A stretch of 64,000 nucleotides of DNA. It comes from Crocodylus rhombifer. Its lineage: Eukaryota; Chordata; Crocodylia; Crocodylidae. The position numbers and the translations under genes were made by a program. The stretch spans positions 248,001 to 312,000 of the forward strand of contig JAVSML010000039.1 of the NCBI GenBank assembly GCA_038503035.1, read 5' to 3'. The notes under the pieces were generated by a model. That model had not been told where the DNA came from and made no database searches. It saw only the letters and a list, made by a program, of their open reading frames with translations. Positions 16,276 through 27,973 of the stretch are shown piece after piece. Positions within the stretch are counted from its first letter, which is position 1, and the number at the start of each line of letters is the position of its first letter.

Positions 16276-17480
16276 TGCCAAGCTGAAGAAGTACATTCTG
16301 TATCGGAGAGGTGACATTTGTGATACTCCACAGTACCTATTCAGAGTGTGTCCACAATGTCAGAGTACCAGAATAAAGCTCTGTTTCCAGATCAGAGTTA
16401 TTCTTAAAAGAGAATGCTGCTTGTAATCCAAACAATAGTCACTAGACAGATTTGATTATAGAGGGACCTTCCTCTTTATTCCTTACTGTGATAGCTACGA
16501 TTGGAGTACTGAAAGTCCATGCACTGTAGGATAACCATACCAGCCTAATGTCCTCATAAAATTGGGTCTGGTAAGTGATACTTGAACAAATTATTGCTAT
16601 TATGAACTTAAAATAACATGCAATCATTGCATAGAATTTGGTCTTATCAGAATTCAATAATATTATTACAGTAAAAGATGGAGAGGTGAGGAAAAGGGCA
16701 CTGTGAGAAAAACTAGATGTGTAACTACACTGCTTTGGACACCCCTTGCCTTTGTTCCAAAGATGGCCTAAACTAAGCAACTGATATGTATCATGTTCTG
16801 AAGAACAGACAGCGCAGTGTGCACAGGTGAGCGAATCAAGCACTTCACATTTCACAATCAAATATGAAGGATACTAGCAGAGATGTGCCTAGGCCTTTGC
16901 TATAAGATTATGATACAAAAATGTTTCCCCTGCACCTTTTGCTTGATACCTATATACAAAAATACAAGTTACAGCCACTCTAATCTAGCTATGTATTTGC
17001 CCATCTATCCACTTATCTGTCTGTCTCGAGTTTAATGGGACAGCTGTTACCATGATATCTCAGTGTCTTTTATGTATCCGCGAAACCCTATCACCACTAT
17101 TATGTAGTGTTATCTTAAAATATCCCTTTAGGCCTATAAGCCCTCCAGCAACACTGAAATTGGATTTTGACTAAATGCCATAAATAGTGAGCAAGTCGGG
17201 GAAGCAGAGGAATCTTTGCTACAGGTGAATACAGCTGACTCCTCATTTGACATTACAACTTGCATTTTCTCTGCCTATAACAGAGCGTGGAAAAAAAGGC
17301 AGGCTCAGTTTTTGATGCTTCTCTTGGTGGTGTTGTCTCTCACTATCACACTTGCTATTTTTTGTAATCCTAGATATTTTTAGAGTATTCTTTTTCAGGA
17401 ACTGTAACAGGCCAGCTAGGTAAAAGGAAGCCGAGTACATAACAGTCCTTTGTTTATGAGGATATCCTTCCAGTGATCAG
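16276..17480. other. Intergenic, no gene seen
   Basis: AT-rich sequence without recognised coding or repeat content. The 139-codon minus frame at 16442-16861 has no familiar motif and is taken as chance. Confidence 0.45.
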
Positions 17481-17489
17481 TGATACAAG

Positions 17490-17751
17490 CACAGCTGACC
17501 CAAGCAGGGTGCAGGGCCTGGGGCAAATCAGCCTGTGCGGGGCCCCGCCCTCCCTCTGATCCCATATGCCCTGGACTCGAAGAAGCTGCTGCTGCCATCA
17601 GCATTGGCGGCATCAGCAGCAGGGGGGACAGGGGTAGCAAGCAGCTGGACGCAGAGCCGCTGCTCCGCCCAGCTCTATGGAGCCCCCAAAGCACAAAGCC
17701 CAGGGCGGTCACCCTGATTCAACCCCCCCTACCCACCCCAGGGATGGCCCT
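17490..17751. mobile_element. Non-autonomous hAT-like element, GC-rich
   Basis: Flanked by gatacaag (17482-17489) and aatacaag (17752-17759), an 8-bp duplication with one mismatch. The right end, read inverted, begins tagggccatccctgggg. The inside is GC-rich with CAGCAG-like runs. TIR match is imperfect. Confidence 0.65.
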
Positions 17752-17929
17752 AATACAAGTAATAGAAATCTGCTTCTTGGTTACACTGGTCCACTGATTT
17801 CAGTGGAGTTATTTCAGAATTAGATCCATGTAGTTTTTCCATATTGACACTAAAGCTGCTAAGAGAAAAATATAAGCTGGAAAGAATGTTGTGCAGTAGT
17901 GCATGTGTAGACAGCTGACCAGGAGCATA

Positions 17930-18240
17930 TTGCTCCAGGTCAGCCTTGGCAGCAGGGGCGGGGGAACTGTCCTCTCCCCAGAGCAGCTGGCTCCCAGTCC
18001 TCACCCCAATCAGCAGATTGGGGTGCAGGGCTGGAAGATAGGCAGCTGCCTAGAGCAGAGGACAGTGCCTCAGTCCCCACCTTAATCTGCTGATTGGAGC
18101 AGGGGCTGGGAGGCAGGCAACTGTCTGGGCCAGGGGATTGTTTCCGAGCCCCTGCACCTGCTGATTGGGGCCTGGAGATGGGAAGCAGCTGCCCTGGAGG
18201 CAGGACAGCTTCCTCTGCTCCCAGAACCCAGGCCTGACCC
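17930..18240. repeat. Tandem repeat, unit about 71-76 bp
   Basis: The phrase 'ctgctgattgggg' with 'caggggctgggaggcaggcaactg' recurs. Units start near 18017, 18093 and 18164, with a partial unit before (17930-18016) and the last ending near 18240. Copies are diverged. Confidence 0.65.
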
Positions 18241-18389
18241 AGGTGCTCCCTGCCATCCTAGAGATGGCATCTAGGGGAGCTTAGAGCTTATAGACCTTGG
18301 CTACTGTAGGGGGGCAGAGCAAGGCAGGAGTAGCCCTGCACTGAACTGCTCCCAATAGGCACACATGCCAACCACAGGGTATACTAATT

Positions 18390-18486
18390 TATTGCACGGT
18401 AAATGCTGTGCACATGTAGATGGTGATGCTTTACTGCACAGTAGATTAGTCTACTGCACAGTAAATTATCTTGTGTAGATGTGCAC
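18390..18486. repeat. TTACTGTGCAGTAA-type repeat fragment
   Basis: Contains 'ttactgcacagtaga' and 'ctactgcacagtaaatta', and ends 'cttgtgtagatgtgca'. It belongs with the family at 27253, 31531, 41836 and 51648. Confidence 0.6.
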
Positions 18487-18984
18487 TATATCAGTGTTTC
18501 TCAACCCCTTGGGTCATGGATGGGTTGCAAAAATATATGAAATATATGAATGAAATATATGAATATATGAAAGCGTTGTGAAAATTAATCAAACTTTAAA
18601 AATGAGAAAAATGTGGGAAACCATGGAATTTCCCTTACAGGATGTCAGAATTCCAGTCTGCAAGAGACTGTTTGGGGCTGCTTGGTACCCGCTTCCCCAA
18701 CACTTGAAGAAGCATCTACCATAGGACTCAGAAAACTCCCTGTACTGCCACAATGCACACAAAGCAGATTAAACTACCTGGGCAGGGGGGAAGAAAGAGT
18801 CCCTCCAAACATATAGACGTTATCAAACTGATATCGGGGTCACTTGTGACTTTTTACTACTTTAGAAGCTTCACACACAGTTGAGCCAATATTTTGGCAG
18901 GAATTATCTTACTATTTATATATAGAGAGAAAAAGAGTAGATCTTAGTGGCTTGCAACTTCGCTGTGCAGTAGGAGGATATTAA

Positions 18985-19090
18985 CCCTATTATACAAATG
19001 GGGAACTGTATAGTCACACAGGAACTTTGTGACAGAAAGAAATTAGCAGAGGTTTGTCAGCTCCAGTTCCTGTAATTTAACCACTAGCTT
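18985..19090. repeat. MIR/CORE-SINE-like fragment
   Basis: 'atacaaatggggaactg', then 'cacacaggaactttgtgacagaaag', then 'ccagttcctgtaatttaaccac' follows the layout of MIR-type SINEs (count, subtract, 'accactag'). Diverged. Confidence 0.4.
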
Positions 19091-19861
19091 CATCAAGACT
19101 CTTCAAACTTCACAGTATATAGCTCTTACCTACCAATCTCATGTTCTGATGTGCTATAGTAAAAAACTTTGTAAGCAAATGTAATATTGAAACTAGTAAA
19201 TATAGGCTGGAAAAGCACAATGCTGAAAACTTCTATACAAGTTTATAAAACATTGCTACTGCTGCCACTGTCATCCTGATTTTTTCTCTGCAGGAACAAC
19301 TAGCCTAGTGATTGGATCTCCTAGTATATATGGAGAATATAGGTTAAGACTATCAAACTTTTGTTTTTTGCTTGTGATTCAAGGAAAGATATGAATGCAG
19401 GACTTCAGAGGTAAAAGGATGCGTCATCCACTAATTTTTGCTATATATCATCTATTGGATTATTTTTTTCACCTCAGAGTATCACTAGCAAGAATTAAAT
19501 GTCTTCTATACAAAAGCATGCAAACCCATAAAGAGGACTAGTGTATGAGTCTGGATTGTAGATTTCCTTGTGTTTACCTTCAGATGCCAAATTCTGTGCT
19601 GTTCTTTCACTGATAAATGACGTTTTTTCTGATAAATGAAGGTTTTTCTTTGTAGAACTTCAGCTAGGCTAATATTTTTAATTGGTGTTAGTTAAGTTTA
19701 ACACTAAAATGTAATGGGCACCTAAATAAAAAGGCCTGCTTTTTTTTATTTAATGGGACAGGTGGTTGGCATCTCTGAAAACCAGGCCACTTTTATTTAA
19801 GTGCCTCAATATGGATTTAGGTTAACTTGGGCAGCCAAGTTTGAAAATTATGGCTGTAACT

Positions 19862-19990
19862 TTCATTAATTCAGAGATTTTTAAGACCAGAAGGACCTGA
19901 AGAGCAGGTAGTTTGATGTCTTCCATAATACAGACCATTTATTTTAATGTAATTCTTCCTGGAATGAGGTCAATAATATAGCATCTGAGA
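19862..19990 (-). mobile_element. Old CR1/L3-like 3' tail
   Basis: 'cagagatttttaagaccagaaggacc' then 'cttccataatacagaccatttat' and 'attcttcctggaatgaggtcaata' parallels the reverse complement of the old amniote CR1/L3 3' end. Strongly diverged. Confidence 0.5.
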
Positions 19991-20091
19991 GCCTTTGGCC
20001 CTTTTACCCTAACTCTCAATCTTAATTCTCACAATTTCCCACCTGTTCAGGTGTAAGAAGCAGGAGGACTAAACATAGGAGTAATACCACT

Positions 20092-20305
20092 ATGAAATAT
20101 GAACTTTGAGTTCTACCCAGGAGAACTTTTATAATCTTTTCTCTGATGTCTGATGAAGGGTGTTTGTGCCTGAAAGCTTGCAATTAAAAACATTTTTTTT
20201 GCAAAAATCTTGTTGGTCTAATGAAAGACATCACCTCTGTCCATGGGGCCTGATTGCTTTTTCCTCTAGACCAATACGGCTACAACCTGGATACCTGGCA
20301 CATGG
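20092..20305 (+). repeat. Interspersed repeat, copy 1 of a local pair
   Basis: About 215 bp running 'gaaatatgaactttgagttctacccagg .. cctgaaagcttgcaatt .. ttgttggtctaatgaaagacatcacc .. ctctagaccaatacgg'. It is nearly collinear with 20518-20719. The tail is shared with 12976-13080. Confidence 0.7.
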
Positions 20306-20517
20306 AAGATATCAAATTTTAGCTGATTTTTTAAAATGAAAACTCCGTATTTTCCCAGTCAGGAAACAACTGACCACCTGAAACCTGAGATCCTGTTCCT
20401 GCCTTTGTCTAAGGTAATTTGCATCATCACAGCCTCACAAGAGAACTGAGACTCCTTACCAGCTAAGAACTGCTGCCCAGAGGGTTTTTCCATCTGCTGA
20501 CCCCTCTGTGAAATCCT

Positions 20518-20719
20518 GTGAAATATGAACTTTCATTTCTACCCAGGAGAACTTTTACAATCTTTTCTCTGATGCCTGATGACAGGTCTTTGTGGCCAAA
20601 ACCTTCCAATTAAAGAATATTTTTTGCAAAACTCTTGTTGGTCTAATAAAAGTTATCACCTCTACCATGAGCCCCGATTGCTTTTTCCTCTAGACCAATA
20701 TGGATACAATCTGAATATC
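20518..20719 (+). repeat. Interspersed repeat, copy 2 of a local pair
   Basis: Collinear with 20092-20305 ('gaaatatgaactttcatttctacccagg', 'ttgttggtctaataaaagttatcacc', 'ctctagaccaatatgg'). The 213 bp between the copies may be the 5' part of this second copy. Confidence 0.7.
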
Positions 20720-21224
20720 ATACTGCTACCTTGACACATACCAGCTGCAATAATCATTTTCACTGAATACAAAATACAGATTTGGAGCCAAACCTCCCTC
20801 CAAAGTGATCCTAAATTCTGTAACAGGTTCACCTCCATGCCCTTCTACCCACTCAACCCTGTTATGCCATGTTTTTCCAGAAGGCATTTGTTTAGAGGAG
20901 GTAGATAAAGCAGATCTGGCAGACAGGAATACTGCTGAATGTCATGTGACCAATATGCAATCCTCAATTTGACATATTACCTGTGGGGATATGAACATAA
21001 TAGTTTCCTGCCATGGCCACCTGAAAATTGTGCATTTATCTTCCATACAGTACTACTTAATAAAGCTATAGAATATTTTATTGAAGAAAACACTGCACTA
21101 AAGAACATGATAATAATCAGCTACAGCTATACATTTTTAATAGTTTGCTGAAGAGATTAACCTTCAAAGTGCTGCGAGTTCCAGACTGCTGACCAAATAC
21201 ATGCTTAGGGGTGATGCAATCTAG

Positions 21225-21410
21225 CAATTATTCCTTAGTGCTTTCCATTTGTAGATCTCGGAGTGCTTTATAAATATGGTTAAGCCTTATTACCCTAATA
21301 TAACAGCTGAGCAAAGTGAGACACTGGCTGGTTAAGCAAACTGGACAAGGTCTCACAGTAAGAAAGAGGATCTGTGCCTCCTGCAGCTAGTGTCTTAGCA
21401 ACCCACAGAG
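21225..21410. repeat. MIR/CORE-SINE-like fragment
   Basis: 'ctcggagtgctttataaatatggttaagccttattacc' then 'agctgagcaaagtgagacac' and 'caaggtctcacagtaagaaagagg' follow the MIR-type layout. Confidence 0.5.
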
Positions 21411-21954
21411 TTGTGTGAAATAGCAGTACCAATATGCCTATACACAAGCTGGGAGGCTAGTCTGATGTGCGGTAATTACAGTGTGTCAGAGCAGACTCAA
21501 TTAATCAAGTCTGCTGGAGTGTGGTAATCAAATGGTTCTAGGGGTCACTTTCGCTAAAGCTCATTCAGTGAGTTTTAGATAAAGCACCCCCGCCATTTTA
21601 AAGCACGGGGACGCTGATACACGAGATGCTCCAGGCACTCTAATTAGACTGGCCCTTGGAGCTGCTAATTAAAAGTACCCCCTTCCTCTCCCAATCCTGG
21701 ATCATGTGTAAAAACACTCAATATGTTCCATTACTTTCCAGGGGTTTAAAAAGAGCAATGCTTATCCACAAATTTAGCTGCATAAAGTACTTCACTGAAA
21801 TTCATGGAGTTAAGGGCTTCACTTAATTTAATGGAATACAATGATTAGTCGTACTGTTAATAATAATTATTATCACTGGTGTATATATTTCATCCAAAGA
21901 TCTCAAAACCATTTACAAAGGCATTAACTATATAGCTCTCATAAGTAAAAATAT

Positions 21955-22490
21955 GAATAATATAGCAGCTCTTCATATCCAACTAACAAATGAAGCAAAG
22001 AGAATAGGACTACAAGTGAACATAGATAAAAGCATAGTATCTGCTTGTAAACAGGACAGCAATAAATCAGGGGCTTCACCTAACAATAAACAACACAACT
22101 TTTAAGCAAGTAACCCTCTTCATGTATTTAGTGTCTACCACAGCACAGGATGATAATGATAATATAAGGAAATTAAAGGAAGAATAGAAGCAGGAAATAC
22201 AGCCTACTTTGCATTGCATGAGCTCTTGTCATCCAAGTTCATCCTAAGGAAAATTAAACTTCAAATCTATACACAGAAACCCAGGAAATTAGAGCATACT
22301 GATGACAGTGGCTGGGCCACATCAAAAGAATGCAAGCAATCCAAACACAAAAGAAAGTGCTCCTTGCAGTGCCAGAAGAGATAACCAAGACAAAGATGGC
22401 TAGATGATGTAGTGTCAGACCTACAGGAATTAAATGTGGATGACTGGAGGATGAAGGCACACAACAGGCAGGAATGGATGAAGATCTATC
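21955..22490 (+). mobile_element. Non-LTR retrotransposon ORF2 C-terminal remnant
   Basis: Plus-strand frames read NNIAALHIQLTNEAKRIGLQVN (as two segments), then GHIKRM and, after a one-base shift, WLDDVVSDLQELNVDDWRM. These are typical of the end of the RT and the C-terminal region of RTE/jockey-like LINEs. Stops and shifts are many. Clade unresolved; distinct from CR1. Confidence 0.7.
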
Positions 22491-22539
22491 TAGGGCCTCT
22501 AGTGCTTAATTACATTACATTACATCAACATTTTAATGG

Positions 22540-22663
22540 GGGGAAAATGAGGGTATAAAGAAGTTAAATAATTTCCCCATTATCAAATGCTGAGTCAGAA
22601 ATATAACATTCTGTAGGTCTTACTCTCAGTCCCGTGCTCAGTTCATTAGGTGCTTTACCTATC
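22540..22663. repeat. MIR/CORE-SINE-like fragment
   Basis: 'gggaaaatgagggtataaagaag', 'aaataatttccccattatcaaatgctgagtcag' and 'ctcagtcccgtgctcag' follow the MIR pattern. It abuts the hAT element at 22672. Confidence 0.4.
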
Positions 22664-22671
22664 TACTAGAC

Positions 22672-22858
22672 CAGGGGTGGGAAATTATTTCGAGCAGAGG
22701 GCCGCTTACTGAGTTTTGGCAAGCCATCGAGGGCCACATGACAGGCAGCCCAGGGCAGATAAATATTAATTTTTAAATTTTTTTAGGGGCGCCGTGAGCC
22801 AGATAGAATAGCCTAGCGGGTCACATCCGGCCCGTGGGCTGCATTTTGCCCACCCTTG
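22672..22858. mobile_element. Short non-autonomous hAT element
   Basis: Ends caggggtgggaaatt and gcccacccttg are inverted. Flanking octamers tactagac (22664-22671) and cactagac (22859-22866) differ at one base. The inside reads 'agggccgcttactgagttttggcaag' and 'cacatccggcccgtgggctgca'. An inverted relative lies at 25550-25706. Confidence 0.85.
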
Positions 22859-22866
22859 CACTAGAC

Positions 22867-24490
22867 AGTCATTCATATACAACACTAGCACCATCCAAAA
22901 CAGAACTACAAAACAGGCTACTATTGCTTTCTAGGGATCTAAGGGTGGGGTTAGTTTCAGATCCAGCAATCTAAATTAGTACTCATTCTTTCCTCAAAGT
23001 TCTATAAAATCCAGTCTCAATGTGTCAGTTTGGAGTCATTTCTAATTTTGAGATTCTTGCAAATTTTTGACAAAATTCCCTTTGGGGGTAAATTTTTTCA
23101 AACCCCAAGCAAACTTATTTGGAGAGTTTTGTGGCTGGCTTTTGAGATATGAAAATGTACAAAGTACTATGCATTCCAAATGGAGCTCAGTAAAACAACT
23201 GTCTGTGTAGTCCATCTTAAGGCTATACTTTATCTGTTTGAAGTCAACTTATAAATGGTAATAAACTATCCCCAAAACCCTATCACCAGTCTTTCACACA
23301 CATCAGTAAACAGTCATGTGATCCTCTGCCTTTACTTTCATCTATATTTATTGTAGATTTATATATCATTTGCTTAACTTTTGAATAGTATACACAGCAC
23401 TTCTGACTTTTTCATCCTGTCGGAGGTCATGCTGACAAAAGGCCTGTGATGACATCATCCCTAGTGCATTCACCTCAGCTATCCGAAGAATATTTGTCTT
23501 CAGGCATTGCAAACACAACTAGTAAGCTTTTGTGGTTCTTTGGCCAGATGACCTCGGTAACAGAATAACATAAAAACTACTCTTGTGTTCATTAAAAAGA
23601 CTGTATTATGTATACAAATGGTGTATGAATCAGTAAACTTTTTCATTATAGGTAAGCCAAGAGGAAAATATTATTGCAAGGTTGTAAATAGCATATAGGG
23701 ATGTCATAAACAAAGGAGGCCAAAATGAATTCATCAATAAAATTTGCAGCTCTCATCCTTTTTTTTTAATTCATCACAATGCTTTATTAGCAGCGGTGTT
23801 TTTAAATATAAATGGTACTTATGACAGCAAGGCCTTGGAACCCCCATCACATTACTTCAGTTCAGCAGATAGACTAAGCTTCCATGGAGTTAGAAAGAAA
23901 CTTCTGATACAACTCAGAAGCAACTTATGGCCCATGGGCCCAGTCCAGCATGAAGAGCCCTTTTATTTAATCTGCAGAACTGGAGGACTTCTGCAGTGTT
24001 ATTATGGATGCATGGCCTTCTGTAGCATTTCAGTTGTCGGGGGGACTTCAGCAGGGACTTTGTCAGTTGGGAACTTTGCCTGTGATGTGGCTAGGTAGCA
24101 GGGAGAAGCAAAAGAGGCAGCATTGCAGTGGGAAGCAGTGACTGTGGCAGTGTGGGCTGGGTGGGAAACCTCAGGTCAGAGCTAAACTCTATGGAAGCGA
24201 CCCCTGTACTCTGAAACATCCTAAAGCATCTGAGCCTGGCCACTATCAGACATAAGGTACTGAAGGATGGCAATTCCTATGTTCTTATTACAACATAAAG
24301 GCACTGTGCTAATGAGAAGCAGTTCTCCTTTGTCATTTCTTCTCAGAAAGTTACAATTAATGACTAATAAATATTCTCTCTCATCATTCTTTGCTATAAT
24401 TATCCCAGAAAATCCTGATTTAGGTTTCTAAAACATGTTGTACTTTGAGTTGTCCTAAAGGGAAGAAAAGCTATGCATATTGCATACATG
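22867..24490. other. Intergenic, no gene seen
   Basis: AT-rich DNA. The 100-codon plus frame at 23796-24098 shows no known domain and is taken as chance. Confidence 0.45.
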
Positions 24491-24496
24491 TATATA

Positions 24497-24585
24497 TACT
24501 ATGTGCTCTGAATGGCTGAAGCTCCTTAACTCAATAAAAATAGGAACTGTATAAATCAGTACGAAGGCTGAAACCCAAGGTGATG
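24497..24585 (+). repeat. 90-bp repeat with AATAAA, copy 1
   Basis: 'ctcaataaaaataggaactgtataaatcagtacgaagg' matches 'ctcaataaaaagaagaactgtataagccagtaaggaag' at 26705-26745. A conserved AATAAA suggests the polyadenylation end of a retroelement, perhaps an LTR. Confidence 0.5.
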
Positions 24586-25549
24586 GATCATTAAATAACG
24601 ATATTGCTAGATGTTACCTTTTCCATGTGCTAAATGCTGTTAAGATGGGAGTATTTGCATGTTAATGCAGGAAAAGATTAACTAAGTTAAGCTCCGTGAA
24701 TGTCTCAGAGTTATGCCTCCTTGAGTGAAAATATCTCTGGCTGGTGTTAGGGATCCCATATTGTGGTAATGTCAGTCTGCTCCACAAAGCCAATATGAGC
24801 AATCTGTGATCCTCCAGTCTCCCAGGATGCACCATTCCCTGTTCCCCCTTCTCCACCTCCCCACACAGATGCTCAATCCTCCTGGACTCTACTGCTTCAG
24901 AATGACAAGAAGCTGGGGAGCCACCTGGCTGCAGGCAAGTAGGCAAGCTGGCAGCTGCAGGGAAGCCAGCGAGAGCTGCAAGAGGGCCGGAGAGCCAGGC
25001 AGCCAAATGCAGACTTGGCAGCTTCTAGCCACACCCCTGCTCATCAGCCTTCTAATGGTTGTGCACATCAGAGATAGTATTAACCCTTAACATGTGACTG
25101 CTCATGTCATCTTCTAACTGTAAAACCACACAACATGCCATAGAGTAAATTGTAACATCTGACAACACCCTAAATAGTGGGTTGTAGCTATCATATTGTA
25201 CTGGTAGTGTACAGTCTTCATGTGCTGTCACACCATCATTAAATGAATGTGTAGATACACCCACTAAACCTGAGCACTAAGAAAGTATCTACATATCCTT
25301 CCTCTGTGCAAGTGAAATTTTGCACTTTATAAGATGCAGCCGCATCTCTTCCTTCTTGCTCTTGCTTCTTTATTGGAGTTACTCTTGATAACTGCCTCTC
25401 TACTAAGGTAATTATTAAGTATAGATATACCATAATATACCAAATATACAACCATTTACTGGTGTAATTATACTGGGAATAAAATCATGCTCTTAACTGT
25501 TTGTATAGTACAAGCACTTTCCTAACTGTATCCTGAGGGGGAAAGATTA

Positions 25550-25706
25550 AAGATCTAATTCTGGGGCTGAAATATCTGGCCCATGAGGCCCCTAAAAATT
25601 TTAGAAAATTAGTATTTATCTTCCCCCAGCTCCCCATGATGTGGCCCTCAATAGCTTGCCAAAACTCAATAAGTGGCCCTCCACCTAAAATAATTGCCTG
25701 CCCCTG
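25550..25706. mobile_element. hAT element, same family as 22672, inverted
   Basis: It ends 'ttgcctgcccctg' and inside reads, inverted, 'gagttttggcaagctattgagggccacat' like the element at 22672-22858. The left boundary is uncertain. Confidence 0.7.
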
Positions 25707-25974
25707 GTATGGGCATGTACCCACTGATACTGAGCACTAAGAAAATACAAATGATATTTGTTTTCATATGGTCATTAATTTCACTTCAGCTAGGTCTACA
25801 TTAGAAACAGTCTCCAGTTTAATGATATAATTTAGGGGTGTAATTTTTTACAGCTCTAGCATAAGATGTGGTTCTATTGGTACTTTTGCTAGTAAAGTCT
25901 ATATCATTAGAGGAACTGGAAGGGTAAGAAAAGTCTTACCTTCATCTTCATTAATTGGTTCTGTTGGCATACAC

Positions 25975-26359
25975 CAGGGATGTCCAAACTGGTGGCCCAC
26001 AGGAGTGATATACTGCCCCCTGAACTCTCAGCTGGATGCCACTTCCCTGGTTGTTCCAGTGAGTCTTCAGGCTCCCCCTTCTCTCCTCCACATGCTGCTT
26101 CCTGCCTCTGGCCCATGAGGTGGGGCAGTGTGGCAGTGTGGGAGCTGAGGGTGAGTGGAAGGCTGCACCTGGTGGGTGGATCAGGGCTGCTTGCGGGGGA
26201 CCCACATGATGTACAGTGAGCGGGGTGCCCATACAGTTGTGAGGTGCATGGGTGGGTCACAGAAGCATCCATGCAGTGTACCTTGTATAGCATGTGTGGC
26301 ATGTGGCTGCTGCTAGTGCAGCCCCCAGGGTTTGAGGACTTAAAAGCTGGATAGTCCTG
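25975..26359. mobile_element. Non-autonomous hAT element
   Basis: Left end cagggatgtccaaact and right end aagctggatagtcctg are imperfect inverted repeats. Flanking octamers gcatacac (25967-25974) and gtatagac (26360-26367) agree at 6 of 8. It carries an antisense open frame (part of 25907-26437) with no protein resemblance. Confidence 0.65.
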
Positions 26360-26600
26360 GTATAGACAAATCCTTCGTAGTGAACAGGTTACTTCATGCC
26401 TATCGCTTTGGAGTGCTTCACAAACCATTGCCCACACCCTGGCTACTCTGTGTATTCATGTTCATGCCAGAAAACATCTGAGTGGGAGGGTGTTATAGTA
26501 ATGGAAAGCAATCTGGGTTGACATCTAGGGATCAGAACATATGATCTAATAGTACAGTACTTGCATGACTTGCCTTACTACATATAGTTATATAAACTTT

Positions 26601-26601
26601 T

Positions 26602-26649
<48 letters not shown>

Positions 26650-26666
26650 GCACACACACACACATA
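26601..26666. repeat. (TG)n joined to (CA)n
   Basis: A TG run (26601-26647) is followed, after 'aag', by a CA run to about 26664. The two arms are self-complementary. Confidence 0.9.
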
Positions 26667-26671
26667 CAGAC

Positions 26672-26757
26672 ACTGAGCTCTAAATTACTGTGACTCCTTG
26701 CTAGCTCAATAAAAAGAAGAACTGTATAAGCCAGTAAGGAAGTTAAAACACTGGGCT
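26672..26757 (+). repeat. 90-bp repeat with AATAAA, copy 2
   Basis: The partner of 24497-24585, about 2.1 kb away in the same direction, with 'gagctctaaatta' and 'gctcaataaaaa' conserved. The upstream flanks do not match. Confidence 0.5.
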
Positions 26758-27240
26758 CTCCTTACAGCTCCAATTATTTAGCCTGCTACCAAAAAATAAA
26801 CTTTGTGTGAGTAAAGGGATTCTGTGCAAACACAGGAAGTACAGCATGACTCATCAGGAAATGGGTGCAAACCATGTGTTTTAGCCACACACATTTGCAC
26901 TTGTTTGCGGGGCATTTCCATGGTGAAGCAGAGTTTGGCCCTGTGCGTACGTATTACTTCACTCAGCAGTAAAAGGAAGGCACTATTTTGGAGTGAAACA
27001 CAGCTGCTGTTAGCATTAGCACATGGCAACTCCAAACAACAGCTGAGGCCAGAGCATGAAAGCTGCAGTGTCCAGTTGAAATTCCAGATTATGTGGATGT
27101 ATTTTAAACTGTAAGCATCATAGCCATCATTGTGGCTCATATAAAAAGAATAAAGTGATTTTTCAGACCTCTTCCAACTGGAGACAATTCTTCCTTGTCT
27201 CAAAATATTGGGCATAAGGTCCCATTGGAACTACAAAAAC
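26758..27240. other. Intergenic, no gene seen
   Basis: Overlapping 145-codon minus and 96-codon plus frames here show no known motif. No repeat was identified. Confidence 0.4.
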
Positions 27241-27252
27241 TGTGCTATCTCC

Positions 27253-27493
27253 AGTGCGTGTTTCTACGCGAGACACTGCATCGCCCTAGCAATGAGCTAA
27301 GGTGATGTAGCAGGTTGCTATGGAGACGTAGCATTGGTGGGTATGAACCGTGACACTGCTGCTACTGCGTGGTAGGGTCAGAAACAGCTCATGCGGCACC
27401 AGGACTGTGCAGTACTTGAGGTTACTGTGCAGTCATTTAGGAGTTGACTGCACAGTAACGACTGCACAGTCGGGCACACATTGTAGACATGCC
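27253..27493. mobile_element. Foldback MITE-like repeat with TGTGCAGT motifs
   Basis: It starts 'agtgcgtgtttctacgcg' and ends 'cacattgtagacatgcc', loosely inverted. The right half carries 'ttactgtgcagtcatttag' and 'gactgcacagtaacgactgcacagtc'. Same family as 31531 and 51648. Confidence 0.6.
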
Positions 27494-27973
27494 AAGTGAC
27501 AAGTCAGTATTGTCTTCACAGAGTAAAGTATTTTAGCATTGCCTATGTAGATCTCATTGGAGCACTCTGCAGTATTGTAAATACCAAGGATGTACCATTC
27601 TGACCCTCAGCTATGTGTCTGGAAAGTTTCCTAATATAATTATGTATTATATACTTTAAACAGCCTGGGGACCTCTTTGGGCAGGAGTGGGTTAAAGATC
27701 TGATTCCAGGGCTGTAATATGATTTTGTAACCTGGTTAAAATGATCCAGTCTACATAGAACAGACTGAACTACATTTTAACCATGTCTTTACCATATTAC
27801 AGTCATTGTATTGTAAAAATATTCCAAATTATGTCATCCTTTGGTGTGTAAATGGAATTCTCCTTTTCACAGGTTCCTCATGCTGAGTAAGATTTATTGG
27901 GAACTGTGGAAATGCTGACCTATTTATTGTTAAGACAAGGACTTTTCAGAGAAGCCCTTGGGTAGCTATTTAT

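Noticed and set aside
18492..18900. hAT element beginning 'cagtgtttctcaacccc'
   Set aside because: The left end looks right, but no matching inverted right end or duplication was found.
25907..26437. 176-codon minus-strand open frame
   Set aside because: Most of it lies in the hAT element 25975-26359; Ser/Pro/Cys-rich with no familiar motif.
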